A stretch of 64,000 bases of DNA from a virus, in the IMG/VR virus record IMGVR_UViG_3300013126_001527, positions 1 through 64,000 of that record; one strand, written 5' to 3'. The notes under the pieces were generated by a model. That model made no database searches. It worked only from the letters and a program-made list of their open reading frames with translations, and was not told the origin of the DNA. The translations under genes were made by a program, and so were the position numbers. Below, in pieces: positions 25,794 through 34,629 of the stretch (its first letter is position 1; each line of letters opens with the position of its first letter).

Positions 25794-26536
25794 TGCAATT
25801 AAATCATAAAGTTAAGCTAGTGACTGTAATACAACACATTATAGCCCTTGCAGGGCTATATTTTTACGGCATCACATGGGGATCTACCTTAACTGTTTTG
25901 GTTTTTTATTTTATATTCTTTGGGCTAGGGGTTAGTGGGGGATATCACAAACTATTCTGCCATAGGGCATTTGAAACTACAAAGTTTTGGCGCCGGACTC
26001 TATTAGCTATTGGCACAACTAGTGGTTTGGGAAGTAGTATTGCGTGGAGTTTAAGCCATAGACTTCATCATAAGTACAGCGACCAAGGTGTTGACAAAGA
26101 TCCGTATTATCCGCAAGGTGGCTTTTGGCCTGCATTTGTTGCTTGGTGGGTAGTTCCTCGTAATGTACCATATAATCCTCTGATTATTCGCGATCTACTA
26201 GCCGATCCAGAGCAAAGATTTATTCACGATCATTATTTTAAAATCTTAATTACATTTGTTTTAGTACTAACTGCTATTAATCCCTGGCTCACTATCTTTG
26301 TTTGGGCAATCCCAAACGTACTAGGATATCACGCTATACAAGCTGTTGGAGTTATCAGCCACAGTTTTGGGTCACAACAACACAACAACCACGATAATAG
26401 TCGTGATAATTTTTTAGTTGGTATTCTTACCTTTGGTGAGGGGTTTCAAAACACCCACCATTATACTCCGAGTGCATACAGGTTACACCGTTACGATGTA
26501 GTGGGGTATATCATCGACCACTTCCTTAAGAAATAA
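25793..26536 (+). CDS. Membrane fatty acid desaturase 2
   Basis: 247 residues, paralogous to the desaturase at 20440 (same length, same box positions). Boxes: HKLFCH (52-57), HRLHH (89-93), and EGFQNTHHYTP with His222-His223 and again Gln in place of the usual first His. The spacer residues differ considerably, so the two probably have different chain or position specificity. Translationally coupled to IF-1 by a TAATG overlap. Confidence 0.8.
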   Translation: MQLNHKVKLVTVIQHIIALAGLYFYGITWGSTLTVLVFYFIFFGLGVSGGYHKLFCHRAFETTKFWRRTLLAIGTTSGLGSSIAWSLSHRLHHKYSDQGVDKDPYYPQGGFWPAFVAWWVVPRNVPYNPLIIRDLLADPEQRFIHDHYFKILITFVLVLTAINPWLTIFVWAIPNVLGYHAIQAVGVISHSFGSQQHNNHDNSRDNFLVGILTFGEGFQNTHHYTPSAYRLHRYDVVGYIIDHFLKK

Positions 26537-26569
26537 CGCTTTCCTAACAGATTTTGTTTGTTCATTCTA

Positions 26570-26577
26570 GGTAAATA
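26570..26577 (+). promoter_or_regulatory. Late promoter-like box GGTAAATA
   Basis: A two-mismatch TATAAATA-like octamer 30 nt before the start at 26608, heading a block of three structural genes. Confidence 0.35.
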
Positions 26578-26607
26578 CAATATATAGAATTTATCTAGAG
26601 CGAACAT

Positions 26608-27162
26608 ATGACTATATCTACAGAACAATTTATTAGCGTTAACGTGGGATCTTCAGCCAACGACGGCACCGGTGACAGTTTACGAGATGCGTTTATCAAA
26701 GTTAATGAAAATTTTGCTAACATAAGCGATATTGGATTTGATGCCGGGAACATTAATGTCCAAGGGGCTATTGAAAGTCAAGGCAATATTTCTGCACCAT
26801 TTTTTGTAGGAAGCGGAGAATTTCTTACTAATCTAGCACTAGGCAATGTTACTACAGTTGGTAATTTGACAACACTAACAGTAACCGGAAATATCACTGC
26901 TAGTGCTAATGTTAATGTTACTAACAACATTGTATCCGGAAACGTATATGCACAGGGATTTTTCTTATCAGATGGTAGTTTACCTCTTGACAGCTACACC
27001 GAAGATGCCAATTTTACAGGCAATGTGACTGTAGCTAACGTATATGTTCCAACTTCAAATAGCAGTGCAGGCAGCGCAGGTCAAATTGTGTGGGACACAG
27101 ATTACCTTTATGTGTGTATTGCAACAGATACATGGAAACGTGCCAATTTGGCAACATGGTAA
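26608..27162 (+). CDS. Virion structural protein with fibre modules
   Basis: 184 residues. N-terminal motif VNVGSSANDGTGDSLRDAF then KVNENFANI is a short block repeatedly seen at the start of T4-like phage structural proteins. The remainder has fibre-type beta repeats (GNVTTVGNLTTLTVTGNIT) and ends with a W-DTDYLYVC-ATDTWKRA element common in tail proteins. Confidence 0.65.
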   Translation: MTISTEQFISVNVGSSANDGTGDSLRDAFIKVNENFANISDIGFDAGNINVQGAIESQGNISAPFFVGSGEFLTNLALGNVTTVGNLTTLTVTGNITASANVNVTNNIVSGNVYAQGFFLSDGSLPLDSYTEDANFTGNVTVANVYVPTSNSSAGSAGQIVWDTDYLYVCIATDTWKRANLATW

Positions 27163-27173
27163 TAGGATAAATT

Positions 27174-30100
27174 ATGGCTTTACCTAAGTGGTTAACTCCA
27201 GCTGGCGTTCTTGGGATTATACCTGAAACTGAGTATTACGAATTTCCGCTAGATGCCTACGATGCTAGTGGTGGTACACTAACCTATCGTTTAGTGTCTG
27301 GCAGACTCCCTCCAGGGATACAATTAATTTCAACAGGCCGACTACAGGGCATCCCTATTAGTGAGTTAGGCACAGACATTAACATTGAGTATCGATTTAC
27401 TATACGAGTACAAAATAGCTCAACCGGTGGGTTGTCTGACAGAACATTTAGTATTACAATCACTAATGTATTTCCTCCGACTATTATACCAAGAAATGTT
27501 GATTTAGGTCTTTATCTTGATGGTACTGTAGTAGATCTGACCTTAGAGGCCATTGAGTTTACACCAGGCGCTGCACTAACATGGCGATTAGTTGAAGGAG
27601 AATTGCCTCCAGGGTTGTCTATTACTACCAGTGGCGTTATACAGGGGTACATAGAACCTATCCCAGAAACAGCAATTAGAACAATATCAGGCAACGACGA
27701 AGGTGGAAATGTCCTATCTTTAACAGGCTGGGGGGTTCACTACTGGAACGAGACAGTTTATTATCCAGATGATTCTAGTGTTGCAATCGGTTGGGCGCCA
27801 ACTACTCGCGCAGTAAGTAAAAGATTTACCTTTTCAATTGAAGTGTCCGATGGGGTTAACTACGATCGCACAGACTATACATTAGATGTGTTTCCTCGCA
27901 GTAGTTTAACCGCTGACAATGATACACTAACCGTAGATACTACAACAATACAGTCTACATACGCACTGCAAATTGATAGCGGCGCCAAACACGACCCAAT
28001 TATTCTTACCACACAAGACGATCTTGTACCAGTTCGGCAAGGTAGTTTCTTCAGTTTTAACGTAGATGCGCTTGACTTGGATGGTGATAATTTAGAATAT
28101 ACATTACCAATTGTAGCTAGCGGTGCGTTTGATGAGCAAGATTTTACCAGCACATCTTCGTTAAATTATGTGCCAACTAGTCCTTTGTCTGGTGTTATAT
28201 CAGCAGGGGTGTTTCCTAAAACTAGTATATCAAACACACTAGCAACTATTAATTTATATACTGGATATTCTATATCTGCTAACGTAGGAGATTATATTAC
28301 ACAGGCAATCACTGGTGCAAACGCACAAGTTCGTGCCAATGTGATAAACAGTAATCAAGTCACTGTGACTATTTTAAATAGCGGTTTTGCTGAAACTAAA
28401 GGCAATCTAGCGGTCAATGGGACCGAACTAGTGGTCTCAAGCTACACTAGTGCAACTGCAACGTGGGCAAATGTAGGGGTGATTCCTGAAACTGTTACCA
28501 CAGGAGAACCGGAAATTATCGTTGATCGCACTAGCCCGGGATTGTCTCCGGGAGATGCTATTAAAATCCTTGGTTCTAGCGATTTTTGGTACTCTGCAAC
28601 TGTAACATCCGACACATCTGTAAAATTATTAGGGAATACTAAAGTAGCAGGCAATGTAGGCGACACATTAACGCAGGCAATCAGTGGCGTAGATGCTAGT
28701 ATAAACAGTATCAGTGATACCACTGGGACGCTAACCATCGGTGGCGCCATTTTAGTAGGTACTATTCAAATATTAGGAAATTTAGTTACAGCCAATGTGG
28801 GAGATTTTGTAACGCAAAATGGATCTTTGGCAAACGCACAGGTTACTAGTAATGTAGTCGACGGCAATAATATTTCCGTAAGATATCTAGTAGGATCATT
28901 TACTACTGGGTCTGGTAATTTAAAAATTAACGGTGCAAATGTAGCATCGTATCCTGCTTCAATAGTTAGATACTCAAGTACAGTTGGGCTAACTGCTAAC
29001 GTAGGTGATTTTATTACCCAACCATCTACAGGAGCAAATGCTCAGATTACTGCCAACATAATTTCAGGGTTAACTGCTCAAGTAGAACTAGTTAGTGGTG
29101 CATTTACCCTAGGATCAGGAAATATCCAACTCAATGGAGCAAACATTAATGCGTATCCAAGTAATGTTACGGCAACCACTGACATTGAGGTTACCTACAA
29201 CACCAGTGACGTATTTTACTTAAATTCCACCGAAAGCACTGCAAAAATATTCATAGCAAATACTTCTACAAACAGTACCCCTATTAGTATTAACAGCGTT
29301 GGAATAACTGTTGGAAGTTTAGCAATAGAAGGCACTACGGGATTTGATGAAGGCAAATTTGATCAAGGTACCCTAGCGTTGCCACCCGGGTTGAGCATCA
29401 ACCCCGATACTGGGTGGATGACTGGACAACTACCGGCTCAAACAATTAATCAGATTGATTACGATTTTGAAATCTTAGTTAGAAAATCAGATGATCCGAC
29501 ATATGAATCAAGTAAACTGTACACACTAACTGTACTTGGTGATTTAAATAATCGAATTAATTGGATCACCCCGAGCAATCTTGGGACTATACAAAATGGC
29601 AAGGTTAGCGACCTATTTGTAAAAGCATTGTCGACTAAAGGAAAGCCTTTAGTATATTCATTAAAGACCGCTGGAAGTCACAGACTTCCGCAAGGTCTAT
29701 CGGTAACGACTAGTGGGTTAATTTCAGGGCGTGTAAGTTTTCAATTATTTGGATTAGATCAAGGGTCAACATCTATCGACGGCGGTGACACTACGTTTGA
29801 CAATACTTATACCTTTACCGTGGTTGCAAGTGACATTGATCGCACAGTGTCTGCTGAAAGAACATTTACTATACAAGTAATTAATAGAAACATCAAACCA
29901 TACGAGAATCTGTACCTTAAAGCTCTAACCTCTTACGATCAACGACAATATTTTGATAGTATTGTGCAGAATCGTACAGTATTCCCACAAGAACTTATAT
30001 ACAGAGGTGAAGATCCGTGGTTTGGTATTGCTAGAGATATCAAAACATTATTTTTGGCGGGCTTAGAACCAAGTACATTAGAAGAATATATACAGGCCGC

Positions 30101-31304
30101 AGATACTAACCACTTCACAAAACGATTAACATTTGGTGATGTAAAAACTGCGCAAGCACTTGATGAGAATTTTAATGTAAAGTATGAGGTTGTATACCTA
30201 GAGATTTTTGACGAGAATACAAATGCAGAGGGAAGTGGCCCTGCAGATGTTATAGATTTAACAGGTCGACTTGAAACTCCATATTACGATGAACAAGGCA
30301 ACGATTATACTATTGCTTACCCTAATTCATTTACTAACATGAGTTCTGTTATAGTGGCTGGTTTGGGCTATGCTAACAAAGGCGCCTTGCCAGACTGGAT
30401 GACTAGTCGGCAACCCAATGGTCGACAACTTGGATTTGTAAGATCAGTTGTTCTAGCATATACAGTGCCAGGGGCTAGCGATCTGATTGCATACCGTTTT
30501 AGAGAACAAAATTATCAACTAAACTCCATTGATTTTTCAGTAGATCGTTATCAAGTTGATAATAGTTATAGTGAAAATTTTGACATTAGTGCTGGCGCAT
30601 TTTTGACTAGTACAGAGACAACATTTGATCGATATCCAGCACTTTCTAATGTTTTTGCTGACAAAGGTGTTGTCGATTATGCAAGCCCTCTATCTTTTGA
30701 AGACATCAATAATCGTAGCTTAACAAGTATCAGAAGTCTTGGTGGAATCGACGGTATTAACAACATTAAAACCGGTGATCGATTAGTGTTTGGATCACAA
30801 GAATTTCGCAAGGGGCAAAATGATATTGGGGATTATAACCAGGGATGGAGTAGAGTAGAAACCCTCTGGGATGGTGAAATTTGGGATAACAGTCAAGGAA
30901 CCAGTACTACTAGTGACGATTTAGGTTGGGATGCGGCTAGCTATGTCTCTGGTTACAACGAACACAATCTTGATCTAACAGTTAATAATGAACGTATTGG
31001 CATTTGGGAAGTTTTGATAACTGATCAGATTGTCACATTATCGTTTGTTGAAACTATGGAATTTTATGATAAAGTCTATGTCAGAAACGGTCTGACCTAT
31101 GGGGGTACTAATATATACTACGATCCTGTTATCAAACAAGGTAATCTGATTCCGAATTATAGTATTATACCTCAACAAATTAAAACAACGTACACTAGCT
31201 TTGATGGTAACGGTACTCGATTCTTTGACTATCGAGATGAATACACCGAACCTGAAAGCGGTGATAAATACATTAAATTTCCCAAACTCGGAGTGTTTAA
31301 TTAA
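27174..31304 (+). CDS. Giant structural protein with Ig-like (He_PIG) repeats
   Basis: 1376 residues. At least four He_PIG-type putative Ig motifs of the form LPPGL-I---G-I-G: RLPPGIQLISTGRLQG (~45), ELPPGLSITTSGVIQG (~143), LPPGLSINPDTGWMTG (~738) and RLPQGLSVTTSGLISG (~840). Between ~370 and ~665 lie four copies of an NVGD-(I/F/T)-TQ---GANAQ-type repeat of ~60-70 residues. The C-terminal ~450 residues are a distinct domain (DQRQYFDSIVQNRTVFPQEL, DPWFGIARDIK) resembling large structural proteins of T4-like marine phages. Likely tail or baseplate-associated. Confidence 0.65.
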   Translation: MALPKWLTPAGVLGIIPETEYYEFPLDAYDASGGTLTYRLVSGRLPPGIQLISTGRLQGIPISELGTDINIEYRFTIRVQNSSTGGLSDRTFSITITNVFPPTIIPRNVDLGLYLDGTVVDLTLEAIEFTPGAALTWRLVEGELPPGLSITTSGVIQGYIEPIPETAIRTISGNDEGGNVLSLTGWGVHYWNETVYYPDDSSVAIGWAPTTRAVSKRFTFSIEVSDGVNYDRTDYTLDVFPRSSLTADNDTLTVDTTTIQSTYALQIDSGAKHDPIILTTQDDLVPVRQGSFFSFNVDALDLDGDNLEYTLPIVASGAFDEQDFTSTSSLNYVPTSPLSGVISAGVFPKTSISNTLATINLYTGYSISANVGDYITQAITGANAQVRANVINSNQVTVTILNSGFAETKGNLAVNGTELVVSSYTSATATWANVGVIPETVTTGEPEIIVDRTSPGLSPGDAIKILGSSDFWYSATVTSDTSVKLLGNTKVAGNVGDTLTQAISGVDASINSISDTTGTLTIGGAILVGTIQILGNLVTANVGDFVTQNGSLANAQVTSNVVDGNNISVRYLVGSFTTGSGNLKINGANVASYPASIVRYSSTVGLTANVGDFITQPSTGANAQITANIISGLTAQVELVSGAFTLGSGNIQLNGANINAYPSNVTATTDIEVTYNTSDVFYLNSTESTAKIFIANTSTNSTPISINSVGITVGSLAIEGTTGFDEGKFDQGTLALPPGLSINPDTGWMTGQLPAQTINQIDYDFEILVRKSDDPTYESSKLYTLTVLGDLNNRINWITPSNLGTIQNGKVSDLFVKALSTKGKPLVYSLKTAGSHRLPQGLSVTTSGLISGRVSFQLFGLDQGSTSIDGGDTTFDNTYTFTVVASDIDRTVSAERTFTIQVINRNIKPYENLYLKALTSYDQRQYFDSIVQNRTVFPQELIYRGEDPWFGIARDIKTLFLAGLEPSTLEEYIQAADTNHFTKRLTFGDVKTAQALDENFNVKYEVVYLEIFDENTNAEGSGPADVIDLTGRLETPYYDEQGNDYTIAYPNSFTNMSSVIVAGLGYANKGALPDWMTSRQPNGRQLGFVRSVVLAYTVPGASDLIAYRFREQNYQLNSIDFSVDRYQVDNSYSENFDISAGAFLTSTETTFDRYPALSNVFADKGVVDYASPLSFEDINNRSLTSIRSLGGIDGINNIKTGDRLVFGSQEFRKGQNDIGDYNQGWSRVETLWDGEIWDNSQGTSTTSDDLGWDAASYVSGYNEHNLDLTVNNERIGIWEVLITDQIVTLSFVETMEFYDKVYVRNGLTYGGTNIYYDPVIKQGNLIPNYSIIPQQIKTTYTSFDGNGTRFFDYRDEYTEPESGDKYIKFPKLGVFN

Positions 31305-31306
31305 TT

Positions 31307-32194
31307 ATGTCATCAATTAACCCAAATAACATCAACGGCGGCTACCCTATTGCCGGTCAAGACAACGACAGCCAAGGCTTCCGTGATAATTTTACGAATA
31401 TTAAAAACAACTTAACATTCGCTAAAACAGAGATCGAAGATCTACAAAATAATGCTATATTAAAGAGTGCATTAGCTGGTACTGTCTTAGATAACAATTT
31501 AAATAACAGCATTCTTAAAGGTGCCCAGCTTCTTAAAACAACTGAAACTATCAACGATCTAGGTTCACTAAGCGGAACAGTTGAAGTTAGTTGGAACGAT
31601 GCACATTTCCAACTAGTAACGTTAACCGGCAGTATCACTGCATTAACGCTTGCAGATTGGCCTACTAGTGGTTTTTGGACCAAATTAAGATTAGCGGTTG
31701 TAATCAACAATACCGCACACACACTAACACTAGATTCAAGCTCAACTACCTATTTAGGACTTAGTGACATCCAAGGAGCGAGTGGGTATACTATCACTTT
31801 CCCAAAGACTGGTACATACGTTTTTGAGTTTAGTACTTACAACAATGGTACTGATGTCTTAGTACAAGAACTTACTCGCAATCGTAGCGTTCGAGTAACT
31901 GACTATCAGTATTTGACGCCAGCAAATGCAAGTATCGCAAATGTAAGTCCAACTGTATCTACAGTTATTATCGAACCTGCCACTGTTATTGATGAAGCAA
32001 ATATTCGCATGCCAGGGAATACTCAAGTTATCGATGGACAAACTATTAGTTTTGCTTTTGGTAATACAATCACCGCAGTTACACACTACGGAAATGGTGC
32101 AACTATACTTGGTGGACTGACTAGTGCTAGCACTTCCACTGAAGCAAAATATGTATTCAAATCATCAACAAATTCTTGGTACCGAATGGGTTAA
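31307..32194 (+). CDS. Virion structural protein
   Basis: 295 residues. The N-terminus NNINGGYPIAGQDNDSQGFR then DNFTNIKNN is a recognisable module of T4-like phage structural proteins. The central part has a beta-jelly-roll-like TLTGSITALTLADWPTSGFW element, and the C-terminus ends KSSTNSWYRMG. It starts two bases after the previous stop. Confidence 0.65.
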   Translation: MSSINPNNINGGYPIAGQDNDSQGFRDNFTNIKNNLTFAKTEIEDLQNNAILKSALAGTVLDNNLNNSILKGAQLLKTTETINDLGSLSGTVEVSWNDAHFQLVTLTGSITALTLADWPTSGFWTKLRLAVVINNTAHTLTLDSSSTTYLGLSDIQGASGYTITFPKTGTYVFEFSTYNNGTDVLVQELTRNRSVRVTDYQYLTPANASIANVSPTVSTVIIEPATVIDEANIRMPGNTQVIDGQTISFAFGNTITAVTHYGNGATILGGLTSASTSTEAKYVFKSSTNSWYRMG

Positions 32195-32215
32195 TGATTA
32201 ATTAAACCAAAACGA

Positions 32216-32247
32216 TTGACTCCTTATTTGTATTGTTTTATTATAAT
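32216..32247 (+). promoter_or_regulatory. Possible sigma70 promoter for mazG-like gene
   Basis: TTGACT (32216-32221) and TATAAT (32242-32247), but with a 20-bp spacer, longer than at other promoters here. The -10 is 20 bp before the start at 32268, and the ribosome site ATAAGGAG is strong. Weaker than the other calls. Confidence 0.4.
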
Positions 32248-32267
32248 ACTATAAGGAGTTTTCTTTT

Positions 32268-32675
32268 ATGCAAATCGATTTAAACAAATATCAAGAATTC
32301 GTAGAAGCAGTTACATCCGGCGAATCCAATCATCCGGGACAATTTATCAACCAAATTCAACATATTCGCTCTAGTACAAATGTTAATCCAAGCCTATTAC
32401 TCACAGCCGCAATTGGACTAGCTGCAGAAACAGGCGAATTTGCCGAAATACCTAAAAAAATCTTGTTTCAAGGCAAACCAGTAAACGAAGAAAGCCTATT
32501 CCACATGAAGCGCGAACTAGGCGACATTATGTGGTACTGGGTTAATGCTTGTCGTGCGCTCAATCTAGATCCAAATGATGTTATTGCTGAAAATGTGCGT
32601 AAGTTAGAAGCTCGGTATCCGGGCGGTGCATTTGACCCATACTACAGCGAGAATAGGAAACAAGGAGATTTGTAA
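32268..32675 (+). CDS. MazG-like nucleotide pyrophosphohydrolase
   Basis: 135 residues. The all-alpha NTP-PPase signature is visible: GLAAETGEFAEIPKK (ExxE half), then KRELGDIMWYW (ExxD half), then a helix ending VRKLEARYPGG. MazG-type enzymes hydrolyse dNTPs or (p)ppGpp-related nucleotides to monophosphates; they are common in marine T4-like phages. The stop overlaps the next start (TAATG). Confidence 0.8.
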   Translation: MQIDLNKYQEFVEAVTSGESNHPGQFINQIQHIRSSTNVNPSLLLTAAIGLAAETGEFAEIPKKILFQGKPVNEESLFHMKRELGDIMWYWVNACRALNLDPNDVIAENVRKLEARYPGGAFDPYYSENRKQGDL

Positions 32676-32914
32676 TGCATCCACTGGCTCCAGATTTATC
32701 TAAATTAACTGAAGACGAATTGCACCAGAAACGTGCCGAGTTAAACAATAGACTAATGTTTGCATATCGAATGGGGCAAGGAGACATGATTGGTCAAATA
32801 CAAATGCTGGTAAATGATTACGACATGGAAATACAAAAGCGTAATCAAAAGATTCTCGACGATTTGAGCAAAAACAACAAAAATTTTAACGACAAGATCA
32901 ATATTGGGCGATGA
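32675..32914 (+). CDS. Small helical conserved phage protein
   Basis: 79 residues, predicted helical hairpin: MHPLAPDLSKLTEDELHQKR, then NRLMFAYRMGQGDMIGQIQML and a Lys/Asn-rich tail. MHPL-DLS-L---L--K openings recur in T4-like phages. It overlaps both neighbours by 1 and 4 bases. Function unknown. Confidence 0.55.
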   Translation: MHPLAPDLSKLTEDELHQKRAELNNRLMFAYRMGQGDMIGQIQMLVNDYDMEIQKRNQKILDDLSKNNKNFNDKINIGR

Positions 32915-33423
32915 AATACGATCAATACGGCCGTGCCTATACGGAAAGTAGCGAACTGTGTAACTTACTGTATAGAAACCCTGACTTAGATTTAAGTCTA
33001 TTTCAGGTTGAAGATCCGCAAGAATATAACAAAAGCCGCAGTGAGTTACATGCAGAAATGCCATATTTACGAGGGTATGTTGAGTTAGGTGAAACAGTTA
33101 GTTTTTTTGATAACCGTTGGCAAAGTAAGTGGCACATGCCTGAAGAATATAAGCAATTAGATATTGCTGAATATGTCTTAGGCTTGTGTAAAGAAGATTA
33201 TGAACTACAGCGTGTAGGTGAAGAATTGTTGCTATTTCAAGAACGTGATTTATTCAATCTACTACGATACTTAAAATATCTAGTAGACACTCTACGCAAA
33301 CATAATGTTGTTTGGGGTGTAGGTCGTGGTAGTAGTGTAGCAAGCTATGTGTTATTCCTAATAGGAGTACATAAAATTGATTCACTGTTCTATAATCTTG
33401 ATATCAGAGAATTTCTCAAATAA
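32911..33423 (+). CDS. DNA polymerase III alpha-like fragment
   Basis: 170 residues. The C-terminal part VVWGVGRGSSVASYVLFLIG then IDSLFYNLDIREFLK matches the conserved DnaE segment containing the GRGS motif. In bacterial DnaE this is followed by the catalytic PDxDxDF block, but this protein stops just before it. So it is a stand-alone fragment and cannot be a complete polymerase. Similar pieces are known in T4-like marine phages, which suggests a conserved non-catalytic role rather than decay. Confidence 0.6.
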   Translation: MKYDQYGRAYTESSELCNLLYRNPDLDLSLFQVEDPQEYNKSRSELHAEMPYLRGYVELGETVSFFDNRWQSKWHMPEEYKQLDIAEYVLGLCKEDYELQRVGEELLLFQERDLFNLLRYLKYLVDTLRKHNVVWGVGRGSSVASYVLFLIGVHKIDSLFYNLDIREFLK

Positions 33424-33426
33424 ATA
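33419..33426 (+). promoter_or_regulatory. Late promoter-like box AATAAATA
   Basis: One mismatch from TATAAATA, overlapping the previous stop and 23 nt before the start at 33450, which has an AGGAGA ribosome site. Confidence 0.45.
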
Positions 33427-33449
33427 TACGCATATAATAGGAGATTATT

Positions 33450-33863
33450 ATGTCTAAAATGTACAGATCGGCAATGGGCAAACCCATTGATCTTGATATG
33501 ATTCGTCTAGCAAACGAAGATGTTATTGCAGTAGGCAATATGCGAGTTAATGCTCGCGGTGACGAATTAGGTCCAGGTGGCAAGGTTGTAAAAACTCGAT
33601 CTCAAGCTATGAGAGAATTTCACAAACTAAACACACCTGTTGCAGCAGATGATGAAATCTTAACCAGCGCACCAAAAATACAAAAACCTGCTGGGAAAAT
33701 GGTTGCTCCTGTAGCAGAAGATACTCCGGTAGTAACGTCGTCAAATAAACCTCGAGGCAGCTTTGCTGAGTCTATTGCTACTGAGACTGAGGTAACTACA
33801 GAGCTACTAGATCCAGCCCCGTTACTAGGCAGCAACAAAGACCAAGGTGTTCAACGTATTTAA
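33450..33863 (+). CDS. Conserved T4-like phage hypothetical protein
   Basis: 137 residues. MSKMYRSAMGKPIDLDMIRL then VGNMRVNARGDELGPGGKVV is a recurring block of T4-like marine phages. The C-terminal half is Pro/Thr/Ala-rich and disordered-looking. The late-type box suggests a structural or assembly role; function unknown. Confidence 0.6.
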   Translation: MSKMYRSAMGKPIDLDMIRLANEDVIAVGNMRVNARGDELGPGGKVVKTRSQAMREFHKLNTPVAADDEILTSAPKIQKPAGKMVAPVAEDTPVVTSSNKPRGSFAESIATETEVTTELLDPAPLLGSNKDQGVQRI

Positions 33864-33871
33864 AGGTATAT

Positions 33872-34222
33872 ATGAGTTTCGATCCAGTAAAAATCAAATC
33901 AATTCGTGCTATAAAAGATCATATTATTGTAACAGATATGAACTTTGATCAAAAAATCAGTCACGGTGGCATTATTATTCCTACGGGTGACGGTAAACTA
34001 GAAGGGGTGCATCCTCGTTGGGCCCAAGTGTACGCCATTGGCCCAACCCAAAAAGATATACGTGTAGGACAATACGTTTGTGTTAAACATGGGCGTTGGA
34101 CTCGAGGTCTTGACATTGAAGACCCGTCTGGCAGTTATACTATCAGACGAGTTGATCCAAAAGATATTCTATTGGTTAGTAATGATCCAATGTCTGATGA
34201 AACTATCGGTCGAGGATTATAA
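33872..34222 (+). CDS. GroES/gp31-like co-chaperonin
   Basis: 116 residues. GroES-fold landmarks: IRAIKDHIIVTDMNFDQKIS (first strands), HGGIIIPTG (mobile loop ending GGI), then VHPRWAQVYAIGPTQKDIRVGQYVCV and DPKDILLVSND at the C-terminus. Phage versions such as T4 gp31 replace GroES on host GroEL to fold capsid proteins. It lies in a chain of closely spaced genes; the next gene begins immediately with TTG. Confidence 0.8.
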   Translation: MSFDPVKIKSIRAIKDHIIVTDMNFDQKISHGGIIIPTGDGKLEGVHPRWAQVYAIGPTQKDIRVGQYVCVKHGRWTRGLDIEDPSGSYTIRRVDPKDILLVSNDPMSDETIGRGL

Positions 34223-34474
34223 TTGAACGATAGTGATAATATCACTGATTTAACCAATCTTAGTTCCGATGGTGCACAAGTAGCAAGGTTTATTCATGAT
34301 CTTGCTAATATGTGTCGTAGCCCTTATACTGATGCATTTACCCAATGCCATTGTAAACATCAACTTTATCTGTTAAAATGTTTTATAGAAGATCAGTTCA
34401 AAGATCTGCCCGAATTTCCACAACAGGAAAAAGAGTGGGAACAAGAACGTTTAATTGAGGTATTAAAGAAATGA
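34223..34474 (+). CDS. Small hypothetical protein with TTG start
   Basis: 83 residues starting at TTG directly after the previous stop. ARFIHDLANMCRSPYTDAFT then CHCKHQLYLLKCFIEDQF, with several Cys and His, but no recognisable zinc motif. Overlaps the next small gene by four bases. Confidence 0.45.
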   Translation: MNDSDNITDLTNLSSDGAQVARFIHDLANMCRSPYTDAFTQCHCKHQLYLLKCFIEDQFKDLPEFPQQEKEWEQERLIEVLKK

Positions 34475-34629
34475 ATCATCCAGATCCAATTTGGCATCGT
34501 AATATTAGTTTTATAAAAAGTGCCTTGCGCATTTTAGCAGGGTTTGTGTTATGTTTTAATGCGTATATTAGCGCAGGTGTATTATTAATTTTAGCAGAAA
34601 TTTTAGGAATTGTAGAGGAGTTAGTGTGA
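34471..34629 (+). CDS. Small membrane protein
   Basis: 52 residues: MNHPDPIWHRNISFIKSALR, then one hydrophobic stretch (ILAGFVLCFNAYISAGVLLI) and a short acidic end. Both ends overlap neighbours by four bases (ATGA and GTGA), which supports a real gene. A short HPDPIWHRN-SFIKS opening recurs in T4-like marine phages. Confidence 0.6.
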   Translation: MNHPDPIWHRNISFIKSALRILAGFVLCFNAYISAGVLLILAEILGIVEELV

